Positions 32,229 through 39,689 of a stretch of DNA of 40,283 nt are shown here, piece after piece. Position numbers and translations under genes: made by a program. Under the pieces are notes generated by a model. The model made no database searches, had not been told where the DNA came from, and saw only the letters and a list, made by a program, of their open reading frames with translations. Location: IMG/VR virus record IMGVR_UViG_3300036832_000938, positions 1 to 40,283 of that record; one strand, written 5' to 3'. Origin of the DNA: a virus. The stretch's first letter is position 1; each line of letters starts with the position of its first letter.

Positions 32229-33190
32229 TGAATGGCCGCCTTTCCTTGCTTGGGTCGAACGTCATAGTTCACTTCTTTGACTGCCGCGCGAATGGAGCGC
32301 AGTTCCTGAATCACGCCTTGGATACGCCCGGTCAGTGGATCTTCTGGGAACGGCTCCGTCGCTCGTTTCAGCGCCGTAATGGCTGTCTCGAGCGCGCCGA
32401 GCCGAGGATCGGGCATCGGCGGCAATTCGGCGATCTTCGTGAGCGCCAGCGACCGCTTGCGCGAATCTGCACTCGTACTGAGCTCATAGATGTCCTGCCG
32501 ATCCGCAATGGGCTTCACGGCTAAATTGCCAAGTAGCCGGACAGCTAATGCGGGGTCCATTAACTTGGCACACGAGAGCACATCCATAGCGGGGCCGTGC
32601 TCTTCTTCGGGCAACTTCTCCAGACAGTCCTGTACGTGCAGCACATGTCTCTGCCGCCAACCTTTTCCTTGCAGGAAGGGATACCGCTCTGCAGTGGCAA
32701 CATGCTGCTCGGCGCGTTCGAGCGTGTCCTTGCCGATAGCAAGATCGTCGGCTATTTCGTCTTTGGATTTACCATACTTGGGCGGCCTGCCGCCTTGGGG
32801 TTTAGCCGCACCGCGCGGCGAAACCTCGGCCGCCCGCTTCGCTTTTTCGACCAGCCGTTTACTCGATTGAAAGGTCCGCGCGCGCTCCCCTTCAGTGAGC
32901 GCTTTGCGGTTGTCATTCTCTTCGAGTTCGAGGTCGCGGAACTCTTCTTCCGACAGATGCTCACGTAATTGTGCAGGGATCGTTTTCCAGTTCAGGATGG
33001 TGACAGCACGTAAGCGGCGTTCTCCAAACACCAAACGGTAGCGACCACTCTCTCCGTTCGAGTCCACCAGAATGGGTTCCAGCAAGCCGACCCGATCAAT
33101 GCCGGCGGCGAGTGCTTCGATATCACCAAACTCAATTCGTCGTCGCTTCCCAACGTCGATGCTCTCGATGGGAATTTCTTTTACTCTCAT
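32225..33190 (-). CDS. ParB-like nuclease-domain protein, 321 aa
   Basis: Residues 1-95 match the ParB/Srx fold: IESIDVGKRRR, then LAAGIDRVGLLEPILVDSNG, then YRLVFGERRLRAVTILNW, with the GERRLRA nucleotide-binding box at 56-62. A basic HTH-like middle section (GRPPKYGKSKDEIADDLAIGKDTLERAEQ) follows. The rest is helical. It may bind DNA as a partition- or regulator-type CTP switch, or act as a nuclease. No ParA is present. I start at ATG 33190, in an ATGA overlap with the mini membrane gene. A GTG at 33217 is in frame but lies inside that gene. Confidence 0.8.
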   Translation of the reverse strand: MRVKEIPIESIDVGKRRRIEFGDIEALAAGIDRVGLLEPILVDSNGESGRYRLVFGERRLRAVTILNWKTIPAQLREHLSEEEFRDLELEENDNRKALTEGERARTFQSSKRLVEKAKRAAEVSPRGAAKPQGGRPPKYGKSKDEIADDLAIGKDTLERAEQHVATAERYPFLQGKGWRQRHVLHVQDCLEKLPEEEHGPAMDVLSCAKLMDPALAVRLLGNLAVKPIADRQDIYELSTSADSRKRSLALTKIAELPPMPDPRLGALETAITALKRATEPFPEDPLTGRIQGVIQELRSIRAAVKEVNYDVRPKQGKAAIQ

Positions 33191-33276
33191 AACTTTCCCA
33201 ACTCCCACAAAATCCACAAACAGACCACAATGATGAGCGTCCCCGCCACGAACATCAGCCAGACCGGCACCGGCAT
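33187..33276 (-). CDS. Mini membrane protein, 29 aa
   Basis: TGATG and ATGA overlaps tie it between the zinc-binding gene and the ParB-like gene. The protein (start MPVPVWLMFV) is one hydrophobic helix with a short basic-acidic end (WELGKL). It fits the repeated pattern of one-helix mini proteins in this genome. Role unknown. Confidence 0.6.
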   Translation of the reverse strand: MPVPVWLMFVAGTLIIVVCLWILWELGKL

Positions 33277-33506
33277 CAATTCGCCGCCGCCGCCGCCCGC
33301 TTCGACTTCCAGTTGTCCGCCCAGTCGCGCACGAGTTGAATCAGGCACTCCTTCGAACAGACGCTGTGTTCGCCGAGATAGCGAATGTTCGCCCCGGTCG
33401 CCGTCGCCAGCAGCTCGAGGTTGCGCACACCGAAGTGCACAGTAAACCAGTCGGCGCCGGTTTCCGCTGCTCGCCCGCAGGCCTCGCAGATGATCATCGC
33501 GTCCAT
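33276..33506 (-). CDS. Small zinc-binding protein, 76 aa
   Basis: CEACG near the N-terminus and HSVCSKEC further on provide four Cys with His, typical of a treble-clef or FYVE-like small zinc module. The end is basic and helical (WADNWKSKRAAAAAN). The ATG at 33506 lies within the 11-base direct repeats (33496-33528), so those repeats cover its start and may control it. ATG 33497 is an alternative. Function unknown. Confidence 0.6.
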   Translation of the reverse strand: MDAMIICEACGRAAETGADWFTVHFGVRNLELLATATGANIRYLGEHSVCSKECLIQLVRDWADNWKSKRAAAAAN

Positions 33507-33528
33507 ATCGCGTCCATATCGCGTCCAA
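33496..33528. repeat. Three 11-bp direct repeats (ATCGCGTCCAT)
   Basis: Units at 33496-33506, 33507-33517 and 33518-33528 (the last ending AA) are head to tail. Spacing of 11 bp, near one helical turn, suits a protein binding on one DNA face. They cover the start of the leftward zinc-protein/ParB operon. Two more copies lie at 33729-33750. Confidence 0.8.
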
Positions 33529-33531
33529 ATC

Positions 33532-33592
33532 AAGTACTTTTTTGCCCTGAAAGCAGGCAATATGAATTTGCCCAAACAGGGCTTAAGTGCTT
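33532..33592. promoter_or_regulatory. Imperfect long inverted repeat upstream of the ParB-like operon
   Basis: AAGTACTTTTTTGCCCTG (33532-33549) and CAGGGCTTAAGTGCTT (33577-33592) are near-complementary, separated by 27 bases. An inner hairpin TTGCC(C)TG / CAGGCAA also exists. Located directly upstream of the 11-bp repeats in a gene-free stretch, it is a likely operator or promoter region. Confidence 0.5.
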
Positions 33593-33717
33593 GATACTAT
33601 TACTGGTTACGTTTGCCAGCAAGGAACCGCTTGGACCCGGCATATTGCCCCTCGAGCAATGGGGGTTTTCGAAATGATCCCCTGTAAACATCTGAAAACA
33701 ACCAACGTCCATTTCCC

Positions 33718-33918
33718 TCACGCACCCTTTCGCGTCCATATCGCGTCCATTTCATTGCGGTTTTTGGCCCGGTCCATCGCTTTCCTCTTGCGCGTCGCGA
33801 TCGCTTTCGCAATAATCGCCTTGCGTTTTTTGGCAGAGACACGGGCGAGACCCTTGGGTACTTCCGCTAAACCGCCCTTGCGGTTGCCGATGCGTTTACG
33901 ATCTTCCGCGGACATCAT
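33718..33918 (-). CDS. Small very basic protein, 66 aa
   Basis: It is rich in Arg and Lys with Ala (GLARVSAKKRKAIIAKAIATRKRKAMDRAK), a pattern seen in small histone-H1-like or RHH-tail proteins linked with phage regulatory genes. It overlaps the integrase stop (ATGA at 33915-33918). The 3' end covers two of the 11-bp repeats. DNA binding is likely; specific role unknown. Confidence 0.55.
   Translation of the reverse strand: MMSAEDRKRIGNRKGGLAEVPKGLARVSAKKRKAIIAKAIATRKRKAMDRAKNRNEMDAIWTRKGA
33729..33750. repeat. Two further copies of the 11-bp repeat
   Basis: TTCGCGTCCAT (33729-33739) and ATCGCGTCCAT (33740-33750) repeat the unit of 33496-33528 about 220 bp away in the same orientation. The two sets bracket the gene-free region and could allow looping by one regulator. 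Confidence 0.75.
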
Positions 33919-35126
33919 CGGATGCTGGTTACCTTTCGAGGAGTGGAGGCCGGCGGCAGCAGCGCCCGGCTGGCCTGGATCTTCTCGGCGATGCCATTGA
34001 CGATGGCACGCAACTCGTCGAACGTGGCGTGCCCGTAGACGTCGCCAATATCCTGCGTCAGCGAATGCCCCATGAGCATTTTGCGCCGGTATTCAGGCAC
34101 CTTCAAAAGGTCGCAGTACATGCGGAAAGAATGCCGCAACGAATTCCAAGTGAAGCGGATTCCAATGCCGATCGCCACATTTTGAAAGACACGGTTATTG
34201 GCGGCATATAGTGGTTTGCCGCGTTTACTCGAAAAGACCGGGTCATTCGGCCCGCTAAAGAGCGATTTCCCGCGCCATACTTTCAACCATTCGACCAGCG
34301 CATCTGGTAGCGGAATGATGCGACAACGGTTGACCGTCTTGGTCGCTTTGAATTCCTTCCGCACATAATTCTGCGCGATTTTCGCCGAGCGCGGCGGTAG
34401 ATATTCGTTGTCACATAGCGCCATTTCGTCCGACAGATTTAATCGCGACCATTTCAACCCAAGCAGCTCGGCCAGATTGCAACTGCAGCAAAGCGCCAGG
34501 GTCACCATGGCGGCGAGAAGGGCGCGCACGCGCGTAAGCACATACGCCGCTTCCTTGAACGGCAGCACCGGCCGGCGGTTCACTGCCCGCGGAGCCGGCA
34601 GCCGCAACCCCTTCGCCGGGTTGTCGCCCCGATAGGCCTTTTCGCGGTAGGCATCCGCGAATACGCCGGCAATGACCTTCTTCACATGCTTGATGGTGGA
34701 GGGCGAATACCCGTCGGCTTCCATCTGCGTCAGTAATGCCTGCACATGACGCGGGCCCACATCCGCCAGGGACATACGCCCGATGGCGGGCTGGATATGA
34801 TGACGCCACAGCGAATCGACCTGGCTCTGGTTGTTCTTGCTGGTCGCCGCCAAATGCGTGTTATACGGACCCAGGAAGTAATCCTCCACCGTCATCTTGG
34901 AGAGCAGCACCTGGCCGGGCCGGTCATTCTCTTTGAGAAAACGCTGCTTGGCCTTCTCGGCTTGGTCCTCCGTTAAGGCGCCCTTGCCTTCAGCGGGTCC
35001 TAAATCGTGTTCCCGTCGTACACGAGATAACGTGCCGTCTTGAAAGCGGTCGGCGTAATAGCGGAATTTCCTGCGTCCGTCTTTGCGGTAAATCTTGGGG
35101 TTCTGTTCGTGGCGTCTGCGTGGCAT
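33915..35126 (-). CDS. Tyrosine recombinase/integrase with altered catalytic residues, 403 aa
   Basis: The fold is clear. An N-terminal AP2-like part (RKFRYYADRFQDG) is followed by a SAM-like core-binding domain (about 75-165, with YSPSTIKHVKKVIAGVF). The catalytic domain has Lys263 (KTVNR), SLRHSF with Arg331, MGHS with His354, and Tyr364 (DVYGH). In box I the usual Gly-Leu-Arg before ELLxLxW reads CSCNLAELLGLKW, so Asn217 stands for Arg I. At box II, Asn328 replaces the usual His of H-x-L-R. Some phage relatives may share this. The start at 35126 avoids 100 residues that re-read the next gene. Confidence 0.75.
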   Translation of the reverse strand: MPRRRHEQNPKIYRKDGRRKFRYYADRFQDGTLSRVRREHDLGPAEGKGALTEDQAEKAKQRFLKENDRPGQVLLSKMTVEDYFLGPYNTHLAATSKNNQSQVDSLWRHHIQPAIGRMSLADVGPRHVQALLTQMEADGYSPSTIKHVKKVIAGVFADAYREKAYRGDNPAKGLRLPAPRAVNRRPVLPFKEAAYVLTRVRALLAAMVTLALCCSCNLAELLGLKWSRLNLSDEMALCDNEYLPPRSAKIAQNYVRKEFKATKTVNRCRIIPLPDALVEWLKVWRGKSLFSGPNDPVFSSKRGKPLYAANNRVFQNVAIGIGIRFTWNSLRHSFRMYCDLLKVPEYRRKMLMGHSLTQDIGDVYGHATFDELRAIVNGIAEKIQASRALLPPASTPRKVTSIR

Positions 35127-35131
35127 GGTTT

Positions 35132-35147
35132 CTGAGAGTCGTCTCAG
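35132..35147 (-). promoter_or_regulatory. Hairpin just upstream of the integrase start
   Basis: CTGAGA and TCTCAG pair around a 4-base loop only 6 bases before the integrase ATG (35126). No SD is visible there. The hairpin could lower integrase translation. Confidence 0.35.
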
Positions 35148-35164
35148 ATCCCAGTATGCCTCAA

Positions 35165-35215
35165 GTGACTTATTGTCAGCAATCAACATTGATAGGGCTC
35201 TCAACAATAAGTCAC
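35165..35215. promoter_or_regulatory. Nested inverted repeats between integrase and upstream regulator
   Basis: GTGACTTATTGT (35165-35176) and ACAATAAGTCAC (35204-35215) are perfect 12-base arms. Between them ATCAA-CA-TTGAT is a smaller dyad. The right arm overlaps the stop of the HTH/zinc gene. It could be an operator, a recombinase or excisionase site near attP, or an RNA stem separating the two genes. Confidence 0.6.
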
Positions 35216-35817
35216 AGGCGGGCTTTACCGCGCTTCCGTTCCAAAAAGCGACGCGTAGCAGCGGCGCACTGCTCGGGATGGGCACGCTGCCAGGCCCGTG
35301 CTTTTTCTTTTCCTCCCTGCGTGTGATAACGCCTGTTGGCGCGCTGGCGTTCGCACTCCCGGCATGTCTTGCGTTGCATATCTGCTTTCCAGAGTTTGCA
35401 GCAATAGCACCTCCGGTAACCCGCATCCCACAGCCAGCGCTTCAAGGTCTTAGTCAATCGCTGGCGAAACTTTTGCGTCGGCCTGAACGGCGGCGGCATA
35501 CTGTCGATAAGCTGCCGCACCCACTCCCGACTCACACCGAATTGGTTCCCGATCTCTTCGAGCGTCAAACCCGCGAGTCGCAACCTTTTCATTTCGCTCA
35601 CCCGCGGGGAATCGTTCTGCGACATACTTTCCCGCGAAAGGACGATGTATCGCATCGGACGGCGTTCCTGGAAGCGGCGCAGATCGTTGTAGAGCATCTC
35701 CTGCACAAGGGGCATCCAATGCAATTGCGCGTCGTAGGCTTGGCGCAGGTTGTGCCGCAGCAGAAAGGCGCCCAACTCCTGTGCTTCGCTGGTCGTTAGC
35801 CGTTTGTTATTCGACAT
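35212..35817 (-). CDS. HTH plus zinc-ribbon DNA-binding protein, 201 aa
   Basis: At about residues 80-100 the segment LAGLTLEEIGNQFGVSREWVRQLID is a sigma-70 region 4-like helix-turn-helix. Towards the C-terminus CYCCKLWKADM and KTCRECERQRANRRYH form a four-Cys zinc ribbon with basic flanks. A recombination- or lysogeny-related regulator is plausible because it sits before the integrase. I chose ATG 35817; the frame is open to 35874 without better signals. Confidence 0.65.
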   Translation of the reverse strand: MSNNKRLTTSEAQELGAFLLRHNLRQAYDAQLHWMPLVQEMLYNDLRRFQERRPMRYIVLSRESMSQNDSPRVSEMKRLRLAGLTLEEIGNQFGVSREWVRQLIDSMPPPFRPTQKFRQRLTKTLKRWLWDAGYRRCYCCKLWKADMQRKTCRECERQRANRRYHTQGGKEKARAWQRAHPEQCAAATRRFLERKRGKARL

Positions 35818-35848
35818 GGCCGCCTTCGTTTCGCCCGGATGTATCGCA

Positions 35849-36226
35849 TCACTTTGCCCGCGGCCGCGCCCCAAACTGCGGCGCGACGAGACCGGTCTCG
35901 ATCGCGTAGCGAATGAGGAGGATCATGTTGTCCACTTTGAGGCGCCGGCGGGCGCTCTGCTTGCGCTGCTGCACGGTTTTCACACTGATGTTGAGCTGGC
36001 GCGCGATCTCGGTCTCGTCACACCCGTCGGCGAGCAGCCGGACCACCTCGATCTCGTGCGGCTTCAGTTTGACCGGAAGCGGAGACTTGCGCGCATAGCT
36101 CCGCCAGAGCCGCGAAAGGAGTTCGTTTCGATCTTTTTCTTTAAGTCGTAAGATCATTTGAAAAATGTTCTCGGCGACGAGTTCGTCCGAGACCCGAACC
36201 GCGAATGGCGTTAATGATGTGGGCAT
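35849..36226 (-). CDS. LuxR-type HTH transcription regulator, 125 aa
   Basis: The C-terminal half (KLKPHEIEVVRLLADGCDETEIARQLNISVKTVQQRKQSARRRLKV) is a GerE/LuxR DNA-binding domain with the usual four helices. The N-terminal 50 residues are too short for a receiver domain. Such stand-alone regulators bind dimeric sites near -35 elements. The upstream 400-base control region holds repeated GGTACT motifs that might be its targets. Confidence 0.8.
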   Translation of the reverse strand: MPTSLTPFAVRVSDELVAENIFQMILRLKEKDRNELLSRLWRSYARKSPLPVKLKPHEIEVVRLLADGCDETEIARQLNISVKTVQQRKQSARRRLKVDNMILLIRYAIETGLVAPQFGARPRAK

Positions 36227-36627
36227 GCAAAGAATTCCCGCAGAAGTGTTCGCTTTTGGTACTTACAAGGTCCGTCGAAGGCGGAGGTTTATGGGTACTA
36301 AAACCGAATTCGGGATTCAGCATACCGGAGAATATTCGCCGGCGCAAGGTGAATATTTGCGGGAGCCTTTTCTCCCGACCCCGCACCTTTATAGGCTTTC
36401 CCCGACATTTTTTGTTGCGCGCGAGTCGGGATTAACTGCGGAAGTCCATTCACTGGAATGAAATAAACCCCGAAGTAGGGGAAAACCTATATCGTGTTGG
36501 AGGCCGCCAAAGTTTTGGTACTAAATCGATAATTGGAAGCTAAAAATCAGTGACTCTTTTCATAGACGTCAGGACGTGTCAAAATGACGCTTGAGCGCGT
36601 TTGCGTTAACTGGAGCGGGTTATATCC
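36227..36627. promoter_or_regulatory. Control region between divergent LuxR-type and plus-strand genes
   Basis: No gene is supported in these 400 bases. TTTTGGTACT occurs at 36254-36263 and 36513-36522, and TGGGTACTAAAA at 36292-36303. GAATATTCGCCGG and GAATATTTGCGGG form a direct repeat near 36329 and 36350. A hairpin CGGGAG / CTCCCG lies near 36360-36378. The stretch is more AT-rich than its surroundings. It may hold promoters for both neighbours and perhaps the lysis/lysogeny switch. Confidence 0.5.
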
Positions 36628-36939
36628 ATGCGCAACCAGGCTCCCAACCAGGAGTACATTAGTATGAAGTCACTAGTCGGCGATGCAAAAATGTGCACCA
36701 AATCAACGCCCGAGTTCCGCGATGAGTGCATCTTTCTGGCACGCTCGCAAGGCATAAAATTACAGGATCTGGTGCTGGTCGCGCTGCGCGATAAAGTGCT
36801 CGGGAACCGGAAGGGTCGCCAGACGCTCGAAGGCCGGCGCGCGCTCGCACTCGAGCGCCTGTTTGCGAACAAACGCACGCCGCAGGAGATCAAGGATGCG
36901 GTGGACTCGATCCTGAAGCGGCATCTCCCGCAAGCATAA
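36628..36939 (+). CDS. Plus-strand protein, possibly DNA-binding, 103 aa
   Basis: The product has helical segments (TPEFRDECIFLARSQGIKLQDLVLVALRDKVLG; NKRTPQEIKDAVDSILKRHL) and a basic middle (NRKGRQTLEGRRALALERLF). It might be an RHH- or HTH-like regulator, without a firm match. Two starts are possible: ATG 36628 with a distant GGAG, or ATG 36664 with AGGAG 9 bases upstream (91 aa). It is divergent from the LuxR-type gene and the only plus-strand gene in the right third. Confidence 0.6.
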   Translation: MRNQAPNQEYISMKSLVGDAKMCTKSTPEFRDECIFLARSQGIKLQDLVLVALRDKVLGNRKGRQTLEGRRALALERLFANKRTPQEIKDAVDSILKRHLPQA

Positions 36940-37092
36940 AAAGCCCGCCGCGCCCTTCACTCTTATACCCATGCGAACACGGCGGGAGTCATTGTCTATA
37001 GCGCCGCGAAATGGGGCAATTCCTTCCACGGTCATTGTGTCGGAGGTTTGAACTAGTGTAGCCCCGAAGGGGGTTTGACAGTATGCGCCTTA
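36940..37092. terminator. Convergent intergenic region with GC inverted repeats
   Basis: After the plus-strand stop, CCCGCCG and CGGCGGG form 7-base arms about 29 bases apart. Nearer the minus-strand gene, CCCC-GAA-GGGG is followed by GTTTG. No T-run is long enough for a firm terminator call. No coding sequence is seen. Confidence 0.3.
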
Positions 37093-37335
37093 TCAGACCT
37101 CGGCTTTCGTTGCAGGAGGCTGCGTGCCAGCGTCTTTAGCAGGGGGCTGGATTTCTAGCACGTAAGCGGTGCCTCCTAGTTGTTTCGCGATCTTGTGCGT
37201 GAAGTCTCGGATGACGCGGACCATTCCATGATTGTCGTGATCCATAGCACTCCCCGTAGCCATGCCCAAGCACAGTAGCAGAAGCGTCCGGTCATCTTCG
37301 GATAACGTGAGGCTATATTCCACAGTCAGGGGCAT
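37093..37335 (-). CDS. Hypothetical protein, 80 aa
   Basis: It begins with a beta-like part (LTVEYSLTLSEDDRTLLLLCLGMATG), then a helix with basic residues (VRVIRDFTHKIAKQL). It ends in a Pro/Ala-rich tail. No family recognised. It follows the Cys-rich gene by two bases and is the last gene of the right-hand minus-strand run. Confidence 0.6.
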   Translation of the reverse strand: MPLTVEYSLTLSEDDRTLLLLCLGMATGSAMDHDNHGMVRVIRDFTHKIAKQLGGTAYVLEIQPPAKDAGTQPPATKAEV

Positions 37336-37337
37336 TT

Positions 37338-37637
37338 CTAGTCAGTAATCAATCCGTGTCTAGGACACCGAGACTCAGCATCCAAATGGCATACACAGGG
37401 AGCATCGCTCATAGCTTCCGCAATCCATTGCCGCAGTATAGCTCTCTTGCATTTCTCGCAGGTCACTTCATCAGCTGTATGTGAGGACCATCCAGCAGAC
37501 CGTTTTCCCGGCGCAGTGCCGCACAAGGCGCGATAACCGTCTATGACGGCATGGTAGAGGATGCCGCTATCCCGCTGTGCTCCATTCGCGCAGCGGCCCA
37601 TTTTGTAGGTAATTCTGTATTTCGTCTCAGGGGGCAT
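37338..37637 (-). CDS. Small Cys-rich zinc-binding phage protein, 99 aa
   Basis: ALCGTAPGKRSAGW, then EVTCEKCKRAI, is a common small phage zinc module with one Cys in the first box and a CxxC pair in the second. More Cys and His follow (CVCHLDAESRCPRHG), which may form a second site. No role is known. It lies between the Gp157-like gene and a hypothetical gene of the recombination region. Confidence 0.65.
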   Translation of the reverse strand: MPPETKYRITYKMGRCANGAQRDSGILYHAVIDGYRALCGTAPGKRSAGWSSHTADEVTCEKCKRAILRQWIAEAMSDAPCVCHLDAESRCPRHGLITD

Positions 37638-37648
37638 TTCTCACCAAA

Positions 37649-38206
37649 TCATCGCACCGTGACGAACGGGTCGCCGACAATCAGCTCGGCGCCGTCCACC
37701 TTTTCTTCCGCATCAAGCGCCCGGCGGATCGCCGCGTTGTCGAGGTCACAGACAATCTTTTCCGTCTTGAATTGATACGGGATCTTCTCCGGGTCCGAAA
37801 CGAATAACGACTTGGCGCCCGGCATCAGGGTAAACACCACCGTGCCGGCATCCAGACGCCGGATGCGATTACGGGCCATCGCACGGGCGAGGTACTTGCG
37901 CAGCCGCTCCTTGCCGCCTTTAATGGCCTGTTTTCGGGCCTGTAGTCGTTCGATCTCCTGGTCGCACTCGGCGACCTGGGCTTTGCAGAAGGAGAAGAAT
38001 CCCTGATAGCGGCGCAGCTTTTGTACGATCGCCTGCGCCACGTTGGCTTGCACGTCCGCATCGAGCGCGGCGGCCGTGTCGGAATCTTCCGGTTCCTCGC
38101 ATTGCGCAAGCAGCGCCAGCATCTCGCCGAGCGAGATCGAGAGCTCGCCGGTTTCGGTCTCCTGCCGCGGCTGTGCGACGACAAGCGCTTCCGTTGTTGC
38201 TGCCAT
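37649..38206 (-). CDS. Siphovirus Gp157-like protein, 185 aa
   Basis: The sequence has an N-terminal helical part and a long coiled coil (VQKLRRYQGFFSFCKAQVAECDQEIERLQARKQA) followed by GGKERLRKYLARAMARN. A strand-rich end with FTLMPGAKSLFV and IPYQFKTEKIVCD follows. This order marks the Gp157 family, phage proteins usually next to RecT or single-strand annealing genes. The start at 38206 has a strong GGAGAGGAGGG site and shares bases with the RecT stop (TAATG). Confidence 0.75.
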   Translation of the reverse strand: MAATTEALVVAQPRQETETGELSISLGEMLALLAQCEEPEDSDTAAALDADVQANVAQAIVQKLRRYQGFFSFCKAQVAECDQEIERLQARKQAIKGGKERLRKYLARAMARNRIRRLDAGTVVFTLMPGAKSLFVSDPEKIPYQFKTEKIVCDLDNAAIRRALDAEEKVDGAELIVGDPFVTVR

Positions 38207-39192
38207 TAGCCCTCCTCTCCGGGCTGCCGCAGCCACAGGTCAAGATGATCGTCCTTCCAGTTGCGTGCCACGATGACCGCCGTTCGTAAGGACAAGGGCG
38301 TGCGGTTGCCCGAGGGGTCGCGTTCATACCGCTGCTGGATGCGCTCAATGACGTCGCGGACGCCGGCCCGATCGTATTCGATCTGCAACTCGCGCCAGGC
38401 CGCGGTGAGCGCGGGGAGGGTCTCGAGCCCTTTCCGCAGCCCGTTGCGCAGTTCCTCCTCGGACGGCACACGGAACTCGCCCGCGTCCTCTGACTCTGGT
38501 TGCGGCGGCTCGATGGGTTCCACATCGATCACCGCCTCCGGCACAGCGACTGGAGTGGGCGCGCTCGGAGTGGGCTTCGAACGGATCGGCAGCGGCTGCT
38601 TCACACGCCGGCTGTCATTTTCGCTTTGCCCCATCTCATCGGGCGTGTAGAGGCCAGACAACTCCTCAGGAAACGCGGCCCTGAACGCCAAGGCTTCCGC
38701 GCATTTCGCTAATTGGTTGGCCGGCATCTTGGTCCACATGCTGTTGGGCCCGCCGTCCTTGGTGGTCTGTACGTACTCGCGAAACAGCGCGATGCGCGTG
38801 ACCGGCTTGACGAAGCCTTCCTTATGTACGCTCATTTTCGCGGCGACCGGCGGCTGCTGCGCGAGCCACACATCGTGCCACTCGCCGTCGAGACCGCACC
38901 ACACAGGCGCATCCTGGCCGACGTAGCGACCGCTGCGTTCCGCCAGTGCCCGAAAGCCGTCGATTCCAATTTGAAAGCTCATCACCTCGCGGCGCAGGCC
39001 GGAATCCCATCTCTTCACCGCATGGATCTGTTTCCCGAACGGGTCCAACCGTTTGGATCGGCAGACCTCCAGGAAGAGGCGCAGCTCGTCGTCGGTCGCG
39101 CCCCTGCAGACGGTGTCTTTCAGTAATTGAACCTGGTCGCGCGAAAAGTTCACGCTGCGATGCTCGGCGGTATGCTGCAATGCTGTATTCAT
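38206..39192 (-). CDS. bet: RecT/Bet-family single-strand annealing protein, 328 aa
   Basis: The N-terminal 190 residues follow the Bet pattern: FSRDQVQLLKDTVCRGATDDELRLFLEVCRSKRLDPFGKQIHAVKR, then SFQIGIDGFRALAERSG, then MPANQLAKCAEALAFRAAFPEELSGLYTPDEM. The remaining residues are a Pro/Glu-rich linker and a C-terminal part. Such proteins anneal complementary strands in phage recombination. No partner exonuclease is adjacent; the VRR-NUC protein is a more distant candidate. Start overlaps the zinc gene stop (ATGA at 39189-39192). Confidence 0.85.
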   Translation of the reverse strand: MNTALQHTAEHRSVNFSRDQVQLLKDTVCRGATDDELRLFLEVCRSKRLDPFGKQIHAVKRWDSGLRREVMSFQIGIDGFRALAERSGRYVGQDAPVWCGLDGEWHDVWLAQQPPVAAKMSVHKEGFVKPVTRIALFREYVQTTKDGGPNSMWTKMPANQLAKCAEALAFRAAFPEELSGLYTPDEMGQSENDSRRVKQPLPIRSKPTPSAPTPVAVPEAVIDVEPIEPPQPESEDAGEFRVPSEEELRNGLRKGLETLPALTAAWRELQIEYDRAGVRDVIERIQQRYERDPSGNRTPLSLRTAVIVARNWKDDHLDLWLRQPGEEG

Positions 39193-39689
39193 TTTCCTAC
39201 TCCCTGTAATTCCTCTAATCGCCTGTGTATATCCGCTAGGCGCGCGGCATTGTAGTCCTTCACTTCCTGGTCATCCGTCCGCTTGTGGCAGTGGTTGCAG
39301 GTGAGCCAGACGTCGTCGTGCGTTTCACCGTGCGGCTCGCGGCTGGTTGCGGAATGCTCGGAGAAGCTCGTTTCCCAGTCGCAGTTGGGGCAGCGTGTGA
39401 TCTCTTCCGTGGCACACTCGGCGCACAACTTGTCGCCGTCATCGATGATCACCGCCAGGCGCTCATCGCAGCAGCAACAGGTATCGTGCACCGGGCACAG
39501 AGTCTTGTGGTTCGAGCGTACATAGCGCGGCGGATCGCCCACGCAATCAAAATCACATTCGCAGCGGTCCAATTGCCGCTCAAGCTGACGTGCCGCTTTC
39601 CTTGCTAACATTTCTTCCCTCTCTTCGCGCTTGCGGCGCACTGACGCCCGCTTCAGCAGCGCATATCTTTGATACGCGGGAAGTGGCAT
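39189..39689 (-). CDS. Multi-Cys zinc-binding protein, 166 aa
   Basis: A basic coiled-coil start (RASVRRKREEREEMLARKAARQLERQLD) is followed by a dense series of Cys pairs (CECDFDC, CPVHDTCCCCDE, CAEC, CPNC, CNHCHK). At least three zinc sites are possible. The TAATG junction at 39689 sets the start. No named family is clear. Its place before RecT suggests a role in DNA handling or regulation. Confidence 0.65.
   Translation of the reverse strand: MPLPAYQRYALLKRASVRRKREEREEMLARKAARQLERQLDRCECDFDCVGDPPRYVRSNHKTLCPVHDTCCCCDERLAVIIDDGDKLCAECATEEITRCPNCDWETSFSEHSATSREPHGETHDDVWLTCNHCHKRTDDQEVKDYNAARLADIHRRLEELQGVGK

Noticed and set aside
35127-35426. 503-codon version of the integrase
   Set aside because: The first 100 codons overlap the HTH/zinc gene and lack any recombinase feature; ATG 35126 begins a normal integrase N-terminus.
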